Source: Acholeplasmataceae bacterium
Lineage (GTDB): Bacteria > Bacillota > Negativicutes > Acidaminococcales > Acidaminococcaceae
Direction: 5' to 3'
Length of the DNA stretch: 14,680 nt
Assembly: GCA_012719555.1 (NCBI GenBank)
Contig: JAAYAE010000232.1
Span: forward strand, 1 to 14,680
Shown here: in pieces, positions 1 through 8,212 of the stretch
Position numbering within the stretch: the stretch's first letter is position 1
How the letters are laid out: every line of letters starts with the position of its first letter
The notes under the pieces: model-generated
The model's database searches: none
Told to the model about the DNA's origin: nothing
The model's input: only the letters and a program-made list of their open reading frames with translations
Program-made: the position numbers and the translations under genes

Positions 1-251
1 ATATTGTATAATATTAGCATTTTTCTTGAAATTTAGATAGATTTTTTTGAAATTTGTATTTAATTTGTCACCTTTAGTACAAAAAGAAAATATTAGTCCA
101 ACTTTTTTCAGAAGCTAGGAAAGTTTTGACATAAATAATTCACTTTTTAGCCTTTTTTTTGCCATACCTATACCTTATACTTTATCTATGGTAAGAACCA
201 CCCCTTCTTATCATGATCTTCCCCATCATCATAACACAACTTCCTTTTAGG
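1..251. other. AT-rich stretch without a recognisable gene
   Basis: No convincing coding region or RNA gene is visible on either strand. The sequence is rich in A and T runs and has stops in all frames at short intervals. A TTGACA hexamer at 126-131 has no -10 box at a workable distance. A minus-strand start near 164 after a purine-rich stretch opens only about 16 codons. It is best read as the spacer beyond the terminators of the leftward operon. What lies left of position 1 is unknown. Confidence 0.5.
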
Positions 252-283
252 AAAAGAGCATTGCTCCCCAGCAATGCTCTTTT
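252..283 (-). terminator. Second hairpin terminator of the leftward operon, possibly bidirectional
   Basis: A perfect 14-bp stem (252-265 with 270-283) encloses a 4-base loop. One side starts with AAAA and the other ends with TTTT, so either strand ends its stem in a U run; on the plus strand one more T follows. No plus-strand gene is seen to its left, so its most likely role is as a back-up terminator for transcripts running leftward past spoVS. Confidence 0.7.
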
Positions 284-292
284 TCGTTGCGT

Positions 293-320
293 AAAAAAGA
301 CACTACCCGTAGATAGTGTC
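293..320 (-). terminator. Rho-independent terminator of spoVS and the leftward operon
   Basis: Read on the minus strand, a 7-bp stem (GACACTA with TAGTGTC, 320-314 and 305-299) with an 8-base loop is followed at once by six T (298-293). It starts 19 bases after the spoVS stop codon, which is typical for a terminator of that gene. A second hairpin follows a few bases further on. Confidence 0.8.
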
Positions 321-338
321 AAGACTCGTAAGAACAAC

Positions 339-599
339 TTATCTTGGTGTAACCAAGAGTTTAATAGCGGTTCGTTCTTCACCATCAATAACTATGTCAA
401 TAAAAGCAGGAACACACACCAAATCCATCCCATGAGGAGCTACAAAACCTCGAGCTATAGCAATTGCCTTAATAGCCTGATTTAGTGCCCCAGCACCAAT
501 AGCTTGTAATTCCGCTTTGCCTTCTTCACGCAATACTCCCGCCAGCGCGCCTGCTACAGAATTCGGGTTAGATTTTGCTGATACTTTTAGTACGTCCAT
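339..599 (-). CDS. spoVS: Stage V sporulation protein S (SpoVS)
   Basis: The product is 86 residues, the same length as Bacillus subtilis SpoVS, and it carries the family sequence nearly unchanged: the LKVSAKSNPNSVAGALAGVLR start, the IGAGALNQAIKAIAIARGF centre and the GEERTAIKL end. SpoVS is a small Alba-fold-like protein. In Bacillus its loss blocks sporulation around stage V, through an effect on septation and coat assembly. It is also kept in many bacteria that do not sporulate, so it does not prove that this organism forms spores. The ATG at 599 has a strong GGAGGGG ribosome binding site. The gene lies 98 bases after the Nudix gene, with a sigma-H-like promoter in the gap, and is followed by two terminators. 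Identification is secure; the role in this organism is inferred. Confidence 0.97.
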   Translation of the reverse strand: MDVLKVSAKSNPNSVAGALAGVLREEGKAELQAIGAGALNQAIKAIAIARGFVAPHGMDLVCVPAFIDIVIDGEERTAIKLLVTPR

Positions 600-648
600 A
601 TTGCATCCCCTCCGATTGTCATTTTTATGACGTTATATCTCCTATGTC

Positions 649-677
649 AGATTCAACGTGTTTTATTATTTTCCTGC
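649..677 (-). promoter_or_regulatory. Sigma-H-type promoter candidate for spoVS
   Basis: On the minus strand GCAGGAAAA (677-669) fits the sigma-H -35 consensus RnAGGAwWW at every position. After an 11-base spacer, GTTGAATCT (657-649) fits the -10 consensus RnnGAATww at all but one position. Transcription would start roughly 40 bases before the spoVS ATG. Bacillus subtilis spoVS is known to be transcribed by sigma-H, which makes the match more meaningful than a chance hit in AT-rich DNA. Confidence 0.6.
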
Positions 678-697
678 TTGAAATCAAAAAAAACGCA

Positions 698-1258
698 TTA
701 ATTCACAATTTCGTCACTTAAATAATATAATAACAGCACTGATAAGGTCTTTGCATCAAAAATATCCTTTTCCAAAACCATTTTTTTTACTTGTTCAGGA
801 GAAAAGACTACAACATCAATAAATTCATCTTCATCTGTGTGTTGCTCTGCCTTCGTTAATCCTCTAGCTAAATAAAGGTGTATAACTTCATCGGTAAAAC
901 CGGGAGTAGTAACTATAGAGGTAAGATTTTTCCATTCTTTTGCTGTATAACCTGTCTCTTCGGACAATTCTCTAGGTGCACACTCATCAGGATTTTCTCC
1001 AATTTCTAATTTTCCTGCCGGTATTTCATATAGTACTGTCCCCACAGGATAACGATACTGCTTTACAAAAACCATACTGCCATCTTCTAATACGGGTAAA
1101 ATTCCCACCGCTCCAGGATGCTTTATTATTTCTCTGGTAGCCTTCCTACCATTGGGCAGCATAACTGTGTCTACTTGTAATTGTAAAAGTTTGCCTGTAA
1201 AACCAACTTTTGAACTAAGGAATTTTTCATCTAAATTTACTTGATGGATTTTTTTCAT
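698..1258 (-). CDS. nudF: Nudix hydrolase, ADP-ribose pyrophosphatase family
   Basis: The product is 186 residues, normal for bacterial ADP-ribose pyrophosphatases, which cleave ADP-ribose to AMP and ribose 5-phosphate in the cytoplasm with a divalent metal. The complete Nudix box runs from G82 to G103: G82, E88, R96-E97 and E100-E101 are all in place. The IIKHPGAVGILPV strand before it and the TTPGFTDEVIHLYLA segment after it are typical of the ADP-ribose branch; the latter is the usual substrate-specificity region. The ATG at 1258 has an AGGAG site seven bases upstream. The gene follows recN by 41 bases and is probably the last gene of the long operon. No hairpin terminator is seen behind it, so read-through into spoVS is possible. 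The symbol follows the Bacillus NudF-like sequence; substrate choice is inferred. Confidence 0.88.
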   Translation of the reverse strand: MKKIHQVNLDEKFLSSKVGFTGKLLQLQVDTVMLPNGRKATREIIKHPGAVGILPVLEDGSMVFVKQYRYPVGTVLYEIPAGKLEIGENPDECAPRELSEETGYTAKEWKNLTSIVTTPGFTDEVIHLYLARGLTKAEQHTDEDEFIDVVVFSPEQVKKMVLEKDIFDAKTLSVLLLYYLSDEIVN

Positions 1259-1299
1259 ATTTTGCTCCTATTTTAGCTGTCCACAATATTTACCAAAAG

Positions 1300-2994
1300 T
1301 TATAAAGTTTGTTTAATTTCAGCAGCCATAGCCAATAGCTCAACCGCATTTTTTCTGGCTGAGTCAGTAATATTGGTTCCACCGGTCATCCGCATTATTT
1401 CTTCCACCTGTTGATTATAGGGTAATTTTTTCACTATAGTTACTGTAGATTTATCACTGTTAGCTTTTGTTATATATAAATGGTTATCGGCAAAGCACGC
1501 AATTTGCGCCAAATGCGTTATGCAGAGCACTTGTCTGCGCTTAGAGATAATAGCAATTTTCTCTGCCATTTTTTGTGCCGTTACCCCACCTACCCCAGTA
1601 TCGATTTCATCAAATACCATTGTGGAAACACCTGATTTTTCCAATAAAACAGTCTTAATAGCTAAAGCTAGACGTGATAACTCACCACCGGAAGCTATTT
1701 TTTGCAAAGGTTTAACTTCCATCCCTAAATTAGCGGAGAATAAGAATTCTACGGAATCTCTCCCCTGTAAACCACATTCCTCTTTCAGGGTGAAGCTGGC
1801 CTGAAAAACTCCCTGTTCCATAGCAAGATCCTTTATGTGCATTGTCACCAACTTAGCAAATTTCTCTGCCACTTGTTTGCGACAAGCAGTTAAGGCAGCC
1901 ACTTTTTCCAGCATCTGTTTTTCCAGTTCCAGTTTTCTTTTCCCAGCTAGTTCTAGATTTCTATCTAAAAAAGCAATATTAGCATATTCTTCTTGTGCCT
2001 TGTTTAAATGCTCTTTTACGTCTTCTAGGGTACCACCATATTTTTTCTTCAAACGAAATAGCAAATCTAAACGTTCTTGTATAACAGTAAGCTGAGTTGG
2101 TTCAAAATCACCGGAGGCAATATAATCGCCCAAAGTTTGACGTACGTCCTCTAGGGTAAGCCACGCGTTATCTATGCCGTCATAGACACCCTGTAAGGTG
2201 GGATCAAATTCTCTGACCTTATCCACAGCTGCTCTTGCTTCTGTCATAACGTCTAAAATGCCTTCTTTGTGTTCATCCCCGTCTAGTAGTTTGTGGGCTA
2301 AATTAACAGCTTCTAAAATTTTGCCGCTATTATTTAACTTTTGCACTTGCTCACGGAGTATTTCATCTTCCTTGGCAATAATATGGGCATTTTCTATTTC
2401 CGTAATTTCTGTCTGCAAACGTTCTATTATTTCTTGCTGGTTAGTATTTTGTTCCAACAATCCGGCAAATTCTTGTGCTGCTATTTCGTGTTCTTTGTAT
2501 ATTTTCTGATAGTCGTTCAGTACGGTCTGCAAACCAGGCCCTCCATAAACATCTATCATCTCTAAGGGAGCACCTTGGCGTAAGAGTTGCTGATTTTCGT
2601 GTTGCCCATGAATGTCTACTAGGCGTTCTGCAATCTTACTTAATATGTTTACCGGCACCATGATACCATTAACGGTAGCTTGACTTTTGCCTCCTGCTAA
2701 AACTCGACGTCGCAAAAATAAAGTATCTTCTTGGTTTTCAATACCTATTTCTTCCAAAAGGCCAAGAATATTTTTTTGTCCACTAATGTCAAAAACCGCC
2801 TGTACCCAATAAGAATCTGCACCACTGCGAATATAGTCGGTAGATGCCCTATTCCCTAAGACAATACTAAAATCATATATCAATATAGATTTACCAGCGC
2901 CTGTTTCACCTGTAAATACATTGAACCCGCTTGTAAACTCAATTATAGCATCTTCAATTAGCGCAAAATTATGTACATGAAGGGAACTTAGCAT
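1300..2994 (-). CDS. recN: DNA repair protein RecN
   Basis: RecN is an SMC-like ATPase that acts at double-strand breaks, holding ends and sister DNA together during recombination. The 564-residue product has the full family layout. An N-terminal ATPase half carries the Walker A motif GETGAGKS (residues 29-36). A long helical, coiled-coil middle follows (about 150-370). The C-terminal half has the ABC signature SGGELSR (about 435-441), the Walker B VFDEIDTG (about 460-467) and the ITHLAQIA switch region. The frame stays open to a GTG at 3003, but that codon touches a GGGG stretch. The ATG at 2994 lies eight bases after it and gives the usual MLSSLHVHNFAL start, so 2994 is preferred. It follows argR by 16 bases, as in the Bacillus ahrC-recN pair. 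No clear LexA box was seen before it. Confidence 0.97.
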   Translation of the reverse strand: MLSSLHVHNFALIEDAIIEFTSGFNVFTGETGAGKSILIYDFSIVLGNRASTDYIRSGADSYWVQAVFDISGQKNILGLLEEIGIENQEDTLFLRRRVLAGGKSQATVNGIMVPVNILSKIAERLVDIHGQHENQQLLRQGAPLEMIDVYGGPGLQTVLNDYQKIYKEHEIAAQEFAGLLEQNTNQQEIIERLQTEITEIENAHIIAKEDEILREQVQKLNNSGKILEAVNLAHKLLDGDEHKEGILDVMTEARAAVDKVREFDPTLQGVYDGIDNAWLTLEDVRQTLGDYIASGDFEPTQLTVIQERLDLLFRLKKKYGGTLEDVKEHLNKAQEEYANIAFLDRNLELAGKRKLELEKQMLEKVAALTACRKQVAEKFAKLVTMHIKDLAMEQGVFQASFTLKEECGLQGRDSVEFLFSANLGMEVKPLQKIASGGELSRLALAIKTVLLEKSGVSTMVFDEIDTGVGGVTAQKMAEKIAIISKRRQVLCITHLAQIACFADNHLYITKANSDKSTVTIVKKLPYNQQVEEIMRMTGGTNITDSARKNAVELLAMAAEIKQTL

Positions 2995-3010
2995 TCCTTG
3001 CACCCCTTTA

Positions 3011-3460
3011 TTATTCTGCTAAACCAAAACGACTTTTTAATTTCTCTGTATTTTCTTTCCTATTAACACAAATAAAAATTGTGTCATCACCACCAACAGT
3101 GCCTAAAACTTCCGGCCATTTTAAATAGTCAACTGCATAGGCTACTGCCTGTGCAGTACCCGGCAAGGTTCGAACTACAACCATATTTTCAGAGGACATA
3201 ACGGATAAAATCGAGTCACGAAAAGTTCTCTCCATTCGGTCGGGAGTCAAAAGTTTTTCATGTTCTTTAGGGAAAGCATACCTATATTTCCCCGAGGCAT
3301 CAGGAACTTTCACTAACATCATTTCTTTAATGTCTCTGGATACAGTGGCTTGCGTAACATCAAAACCTGCTCCTTGCAAAGCATCTGCCAAATCTGCCTG
3401 AGTTTCTACTACTTGCTTGTCAATAATTTTTTTAATTGCATCCTGACGTGAAATTTTCAT
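3011..3460 (-). CDS. argR: Arginine repressor ArgR/AhrC
   Basis: This is a hexameric transcription factor that binds arginine and controls arginine synthesis and breakdown genes. The 149-residue product has the N-terminal winged helix-turn-helix (residues 1-70, with TQATVSRDIKEM as recognition helix, S41-R42) and the C-terminal arginine-binding and oligomerization domain (about 80-149). The latter has GTAQAVAYAVD (101-111) and GTVGGDDTIF (120-129), whose paired aspartates contact arginine in the family. The frame is open to a TTG at 3475. The ATG at 3460 sits behind an AGGGGTG site at good spacing and gives the family-standard start MKISRQDAI, so it is preferred. It lies 11 bases after nadK and 16 before recN. 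No convincing ARG-box operator is visible here, so its targets probably lie elsewhere. Confidence 0.96.
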   Translation of the reverse strand: MKISRQDAIKKIIDKQVVETQADLADALQGAGFDVTQATVSRDIKEMMLVKVPDASGKYRYAFPKEHEKLLTPDRMERTFRDSILSVMSSENMVVVRTLPGTAQAVAYAVDYLKWPEVLGTVGGDDTIFICVNRKENTEKLKSRFGLAE

Positions 3461-3471
3461 TTTCTCACCCC

Positions 3472-4347
3472 TCAAAACTTAGTAGTATCTTCACCGCGTA
3501 ATAATCTACACTGCCATGTAGCATAGTAAGAAGCCGGACTAATCCTAATGAACTTTGCAAAACAAGGACTAGCTTCAATAACGACTGTATCATTTTCTTT
3601 TATGGATTTAATAATTACGCCGTCAGCCGATAAAGAAATTTCTTCAAAAGGTGGCATAACGGATATTTCTATTTTATCTTTTAGAGGTATGACCAAGGGT
3701 CTGGTATGTAACGCATGAGCACAAATAGGAGTAAGGATGGCCACTTCCAAGCCCGGATATACAATTGGTCCACCTGCTGACAGCGAATACGCAGTTGATC
3801 CTGTGGCTGTAGCAATAATTAAACCATCAGAAGGATAATTAGCGGAAACTTCTCCTGCTATTTTCACCTGCAATCTCGTCATTTGGGAAACATAGCCTTT
3901 GGCCAAAACTAAATCATTAAGGGCATGTGCTTCCGCAACAACTTTACCCTCTTCAAATACTTGAACGTGAAGCATACCTCTCTTCTCCAAGGTATAATCG
4001 CCATTTCTTATTTTAAGAAAAGCCGCTTGCATCTGTGGTAATTCAACTTCTGTTAGAAAGCCTAAGCGTCCAAAATTTACTCCCATAACGGGAATATTCA
4101 AAGGAGCCATATAGCGAGCCATGCGAAGCAGCGTGCCATCTCCTCCCAGGGAAACGGCAAAATCCATTTTCTTCATGGTTTCCTCTTCTTTTACGCAATA
4201 ACTTTCTGTTCCATACTCTGCGGCAATATCTCTGGGTAATAATATACCGATTTCATTAGCACGGCAAAATTCCATTAGTGGTGCAATTTGTTCCTGCACT
4301 TTGTCTTTTGCCAAATTCGGAAAAATCCCAATAAAAATTTTTTTCAT
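3472..4347 (-). CDS. nadK: NAD kinase
   Basis: The enzyme phosphorylates NAD to NADP in the cytoplasm and is the cell's route to NADP(H). The 291-residue product shows the family landmarks in order: the GGDGTLLRMAR nucleotide-binding and catalytic motif (residues 68-78, D70 being the general base position), NFGRLGFLTE, the HALNDLVL segment and the PSDGLIIATATGSTAYSLSAGG motif. Length is typical. The frame can be extended to a GTG at 4356, but that codon lies inside the AGGTGG ribosome binding site. The ATG at 4347 is five bases after that site and is the likely start. It follows tlyA by 16 bases and precedes argR by 11. A nadK next to tlyA and argR is a known arrangement in clostridia and differs from the Bacillus order. 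Confidence 0.96.
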   Translation of the reverse strand: MKKIFIGIFPNLAKDKVQEQIAPLMEFCRANEIGILLPRDIAAEYGTESYCVKEEETMKKMDFAVSLGGDGTLLRMARYMAPLNIPVMGVNFGRLGFLTEVELPQMQAAFLKIRNGDYTLEKRGMLHVQVFEEGKVVAEAHALNDLVLAKGYVSQMTRLQVKIAGEVSANYPSDGLIIATATGSTAYSLSAGGPIVYPGLEVAILTPICAHALHTRPLVIPLKDKIEISVMPPFEEISLSADGVIIKSIKENDTVVIEASPCFAKFIRISPASYYATWQCRLLRGEDTTKF

Positions 4348-4363
4348 AATTACCACCTACGAT

Positions 4364-5161
4364 CTACAGCTCGCCGTGAGAGGCGGCCACAACTTGGTCT
4401 ACTTTTGTCTCGTCTACTTTGTCTTCACCTTGCATAGTTAAATATAATAGAAATTCTATATTTCCTTCCGGTCCCTTAATAGGAGAATAATCCAACCCAG
4501 CCGCGATTAAACCTTCGCTTCGTGCTATTGACAAAACTTTTCTAATTACGTCTGCATGAATTTTAGCATCACGGACAACGCCTTTTTTCCCTACATTTTC
4601 TTTTCCTGCTTCAAATTGAGGTTTAACTAGAGCAAGAACTGCCCCATCCTCCGCTAAAAGTTTCTTGGCAGCAGGTAATATCTTATCTAAAGAAATAAAG
4701 GCTACGTCAATAGTTGCTACATCTATTTTATCGGCTAAAGTATCCGCTTCCATAAAACGCACATTTGTACGTTCCATATTTATGACGCGCCGGTCATTGC
4801 GTAAACTCCAGGCCAGTAGCCCATAACCAACGTCCACAGCATAAACTTTGATTGCGCCATTTTGCAGTGCACAATCAGTAAAGCCACCGGTAGATGCCCC
4901 TAAATCCGCGACTATTTTTCCTTGTAGGGACAAAGGAAATACCTTTAAGGCTTTTTCTAATTTTAATCCACCACGACTTACATAGGGCAATTTGTTACCT
5001 AAAATACGAATGGTAGAGTCAATGGCAATTTGCGTCCCTGGTTTGTCAATTTTTTGCTCATTGATCATAATTTGTCCTGCCATAATGGCCGCTTGGGCCC
5101 GGGCTCTGGATTCATACAAACCTTTATCTACTAAGAATGTATCTAGACGAGCTTTTTCCAA
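4364..5161 (-). CDS. tlyA: TlyA family rRNA 2'-O-methyltransferase
   Basis: The product is 265 residues with two domains. Residues about 5-58 form an S4 RNA-binding domain (RLDTFLVDKGL, SRARAQAAI). From about 80 a FtsJ-like SAM-dependent methyltransferase carries the SAM motif ADLGASTGGFTD (85-96). K67, D152, K180 and E236 line up with the K-D-K-E catalytic tetrad of 2'-O-ribose methyltransferases. Family members methylate cytidines in 16S and 23S rRNA, which sensitises mycobacteria to capreomycin; some have also been called haemolysins. The start is a TTG directly after the dxs stop codon, with AAGGTG six bases before it, which suggests translational coupling to dxs. In Bacillus the orthologue yqxC occupies the same place after dxs. 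The exact methylation site here is inferred from the family. Confidence 0.94.
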   Translation of the reverse strand: MEKARLDTFLVDKGLYESRARAQAAIMAGQIMINEQKIDKPGTQIAIDSTIRILGNKLPYVSRGGLKLEKALKVFPLSLQGKIVADLGASTGGFTDCALQNGAIKVYAVDVGYGLLAWSLRNDRRVINMERTNVRFMEADTLADKIDVATIDVAFISLDKILPAAKKLLAEDGAVLALVKPQFEAGKENVGKKGVVRDAKIHADVIRKVLSIARSEGLIAAGLDYSPIKGPEGNIEFLLYLTMQGEDKVDETKVDQVVAASHGEL

Positions 5162-7051
5162 TTATTTCACCTTACTTTTAAACTTCTCTTGAATGATGGC
5201 TGATATACTCTCGGAGTCCAAGTGCATATCTTGCAAAAGTAATTTTGTAGCGCCTTGAGGTACAAAGATGTCAGGAATAGCAAAATTAATAACTTTTGTA
5301 TTTGTAAGCATATCTAATTTGTTCAGATGTTGTAAAATTGAGGAACCAAACCCACCAGCCAAGATATTTTCCTCTATAGTAACTATGCATTTCGTCTTTT
5401 CCGCCATCTCCGTCAAAAGCTCTTCGTCCAAGGGTTTTACAAAACGGGCATTAATAACATTGGCATCAATACCAACCCCTGCCAAAATTTCGGCAACTTC
5501 GCAAGCAGTCTTTACCATAGATCCAATAGCCCAAATACTTACATCCTTGCCTTCTCGTAGTATTTCCCCTTTGCCAATAGGTAAGAAGGTATTTAAGGCA
5601 TTATTGCACTCCACGCCTAAGCCACTACCACGAGGATAGCGTATAGCAACGGGTCCCCGGAGTTTACTAGAAGTATACAGCATATGGCGTAATTCATTTT
5701 CATCTTTAGGGGCCATAATAGTCATGTTAGGCATCATACTCAAATATGAATAATCAAAGACGCCGTGATGTGTATAGCCATCATCACCAACTAACCCAGC
5801 TCTGTCCAAACAAAAAACTACATGTAGATTTTGCATACAGACATCGTGTAAGACTTGGTCATAAGAACGTTGCAGAAAAGTAGAATAAATAGCCACGTAT
5901 GGTTTTATTCCATCGCAAGCCATACCAGCCGCCATTGTTACAGCATGCTGCTCGGCGATACCCACGTCAAAGAAGCGTTTAGGATATTTCTTAGCAAAAG
6001 GGGCTAACCCTGTGCCATCAGGCATCGCTGCTGTAATCGCCACTAGGTTATCATCGTTTTCAGCTAATTCTAACATAGTATCGCTAAAAACTTCTGTGTA
6101 AGTTCTGGGAGCATTAGGAACCACTATTTTTTTACCGGTAGCAATGTCAAAGGCTCCCGTGCCATGAAATTTATTAGGACTAATCTCCGCAGGTAAATAA
6201 CCTTTGCCCTTTTTAGTGATAATATGAACCAGTACCGGTTTATCAATGGCTTTTGCTGTTTCTAGAACATCTTCCACAGCCTTAATATCTTGTCCATCAA
6301 TAGGGCCCATATATGTAAAACCTAAATCTTCAAACAACATACCGGGAACCAAGAAATATTTCAAGCTGTCCTTGAGCCTATTGGCTGTTTTAGCAACTTG
6401 TTCGCCAATGGTAGGAATACTTTTCAATAAACTTTCAGCATCATATTTTAGTTTTGAATAAGTTGGGTCAGTGCGTATGCGATATAAATATTCCGACATA
6501 GCACCTACATTTTTTGCTATAGACATCTCATTATCATTTAAGATAACAATTAATTTTTTTTGTAAATCACCGGCGTTATTAAGTCCTTCCAGGGCCATGC
6601 CTCCTGTTAAGGCACCATCACCGATAACTGCTATTACATTGTATTTTTCGCCTTTTAAATCCCTAGCGGCAGCCATTCCTAACGCTGCTGAAATAGAAGT
6701 ACTTGCATGTCCGGTACCAAAAGCATCATGCGGACTTTCTTGCCTTTTAGGGAAACCTGATAGACCTTTATATTGACGCAATGTAGCAAAAGCTTCTTTA
6801 CGACCGGTAAGTATTTTATGGACATAAGCTTGATGTCCAACATCCCAAACGATTTTATCTTTAGGTGTATTAAATACTTTGTGCAAAGCTATTGTCAATT
6901 CTACAACTCCCAAATTCGGAGCTAAATGCCCCCCATTTTTTGAGGTAACATCAATGAGTAATGTGCGAATTTCGTTGCACAAACACTCTAGCTCTTCAAC
7001 AGAGAATTGTTTCAAGTCATCCGGTGAATTTATTTTGTCAAGCAAAGTCAT
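5162..7051 (-). CDS. dxs: 1-deoxy-D-xylulose-5-phosphate synthase
   Basis: This is the first enzyme of the MEP pathway. It condenses pyruvate and glyceraldehyde 3-phosphate to DXP with thiamine diphosphate. The 629-residue product is full length. It shows HLAPNLG (42-48), DVGHQAYVHKILTGR (70-84), the ThDP/metal motif from GDGALTGG (144-151) to NDN (172-174), and E367 in VGIAEQHAV, which corresponds to the glutamate that activates the thiazolium ring. DRAGLVGDDGYTHHG follows in the pyrimidine-binding domain, and a transketolase C-terminal domain ends the protein. The ATG at 7051 has only a modest GGGCGG-type site. The gene follows ispA by 36 bases and abuts tlyA. With ispA upstream, the pair covers entry to the isoprenoid route and the C15 chain step, for quinones and undecaprenyl carriers. 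Confidence 0.98.
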   Translation of the reverse strand: MTLLDKINSPDDLKQFSVEELECLCNEIRTLLIDVTSKNGGHLAPNLGVVELTIALHKVFNTPKDKIVWDVGHQAYVHKILTGRKEAFATLRQYKGLSGFPKRQESPHDAFGTGHASTSISAALGMAAARDLKGEKYNVIAVIGDGALTGGMALEGLNNAGDLQKKLIVILNDNEMSIAKNVGAMSEYLYRIRTDPTYSKLKYDAESLLKSIPTIGEQVAKTANRLKDSLKYFLVPGMLFEDLGFTYMGPIDGQDIKAVEDVLETAKAIDKPVLVHIITKKGKGYLPAEISPNKFHGTGAFDIATGKKIVVPNAPRTYTEVFSDTMLELAENDDNLVAITAAMPDGTGLAPFAKKYPKRFFDVGIAEQHAVTMAAGMACDGIKPYVAIYSTFLQRSYDQVLHDVCMQNLHVVFCLDRAGLVGDDGYTHHGVFDYSYLSMMPNMTIMAPKDENELRHMLYTSSKLRGPVAIRYPRGSGLGVECNNALNTFLPIGKGEILREGKDVSIWAIGSMVKTACEVAEILAGVGIDANVINARFVKPLDEELLTEMAEKTKCIVTIEENILAGGFGSSILQHLNKLDMLTNTKVINFAIPDIFVPQGATKLLLQDMHLDSESISAIIQEKFKSKVK

Positions 7052-7087
7052 CTAGTATCCGCCCTTCATGGTGTTTGATTTTCAACA

Positions 7088-7963
7088 TTAATTTTTACGA
7101 TTGTAGAGCATCTTGGTGATTTCTCGTAGTGGCTCTGCCTTGGGACCAAATGGTTCTAAACATTCCAGCGCTTCGTGTAAGGTTTTTTCGGCTAATGCTT
7201 TAGCCCCTTCCAAAGTATATAAGGTAACATATGTGGATTTGTTCAGCTTGGCATCACTGCCAGAGTTTTTACCCATTTCTTCTTTGGTACTTTCCACATC
7301 CATAATATCATCAGTAATTTGAAAAGCTAAACCGAAGAGTTCTGCAAAATGCGTCATGGCTAAGAGTTCTTCAGATTTAGCCCCAGCCATGCGAGCACCA
7401 CTGCGTACTGCGGCAATAAAAAGTGCTCCGGTTTTAGCTTCGTGAAGAGTGCGCATTTGCGCTTGCGTAATTTGCTTGTCTTCAGAATCAAGATCAAGAA
7501 CTTGACCGCCTACCATGCCGTAATTTCCGGCACACATAGCTACTTCCTTAACTGTTTCTATTAAAACTTCCGGAGCAATATTTTTTTGTTCCAGCATTAC
7601 TTCAAAAGCTAAAGTCAAAAGGCCATCACCTGCCAAAAGTGCCAGGGCTTCCCCGTATACTTTATGGTTAGTCAAACGCCCCCTACGATAATCATCGTTG
7701 TCCATTACCGGCAGGTCATCGTGAATTAACGAATAAGTATGAATCATTTCTAGACCGCAAGCCACAGATAAATAATTATAGCCATTACCGCCTACCGCAT
7801 CTGCAGCAGCCATCAGTAATATAGGCCGCAACCTCTTACCTCCGGCCAAAAGACTATAAGCCATGGCTTCATCTACTCGAGAAATTCCTTTTTTTGCTGT
7901 ACGTTTTTCCAGAAAGTTATTAACAAGTAATTTTCTATCTTCCAGATATTTTATAAAATTCAT
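7088..7963 (-). CDS. ispA: Farnesyl diphosphate synthase (short-chain polyprenyl synthase)
   Basis: The enzyme builds farnesyl diphosphate from isopentenyl and dimethylallyl diphosphate. The 291-residue product has GGKRLRP (41-47), the first aspartate-rich motif HDDLPVMDNDD (81-91), GGQVLDL (152-158) and the second aspartate motif QITDDIMD (215-222), followed by the GKNSGSDAKLNKSTY loop. The YSLI residues just before the first motif match those of E. coli IspA, which makes C15 products; geranyl diphosphate cannot be excluded from sequence alone. The ATG starts immediately after the xseB stop codon, with a GGGGGAAG stretch inside the end of xseB as ribosome binding site. The order xseB-ispA-dxs is the same as in Bacillus. 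Confidence 0.96.
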   Translation of the reverse strand: MNFIKYLEDRKLLVNNFLEKRTAKKGISRVDEAMAYSLLAGGKRLRPILLMAAADAVGGNGYNYLSVACGLEMIHTYSLIHDDLPVMDNDDYRRGRLTNHKVYGEALALLAGDGLLTLAFEVMLEQKNIAPEVLIETVKEVAMCAGNYGMVGGQVLDLDSEDKQITQAQMRTLHEAKTGALFIAAVRSGARMAGAKSEELLAMTHFAELFGLAFQITDDIMDVESTKEEMGKNSGSDAKLNKSTYVTLYTLEGAKALAEKTLHEALECLEPFGPKAEPLREITKMLYNRKN

Positions 7964-8212
7964 TTATTCTTCTTCCCCCGTGAAAGATTCTAGTGTAAAT
8001 GCACCTTTATTATCTACTACCACTTTTTTTACTTCCTGCTGTACTGCGCTGAGTTTAGAAGAACAATATTTGCTTAACTCTACACCTTCTTTAAAAAGTT
8101 TTAAAGATTCGTCTAATGCCAGTTCTCCGCTTTCCAATTTTTCTACAATAACTTCTAAACGTTCTAAGCTTTGTTCAAACCCTAAATCTTCTTTAGTTTT
8201 TTTTGCAGCCAT
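7964..8212 (-). CDS. xseB: Exodeoxyribonuclease VII small subunit
   Basis: The product is 82 residues, the normal size. Several XseB copies wrap around the coiled-coil arm of one XseA to make exonuclease VII, a metal-independent single-strand nuclease. The conserved FEQSLERLEVIVEKLESGEL core (about 13-32) with LDESLKLFKEGVEL after it predicts two helices of the family hairpin. The acidic tail GEEE is unremarkable. The start ATG follows the xseA stop codon (TAA-ATG) without a gap, and its own stop abuts ispA, so translation of all three is probably coupled. Confidence 0.96.
   Translation of the reverse strand: MAAKKTKEDLGFEQSLERLEVIVEKLESGELALDESLKLFKEGVELSKYCSSKLSAVQQEVKKVVVDNKGAFTLESFTGEEE

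Noticed and set aside
126..131. TTGACA as a plus-strand -35 box
   Set aside because: No -10-like hexamer stands 15-19 bases downstream, and no plus-strand gene follows.
182..388. Minus-strand open frame of 68 codons next to spoVS
   Set aside because: It overlaps the end of spoVS in another frame and runs through both terminator hairpins; there is no family resemblance.
618..631. Inverted repeat GTCAT-TTTT-ATGAC in the spoVS leader
   Set aside because: A five-base stem in the leader could be an operator or hairpin, but it is short and unsupported by other copies.
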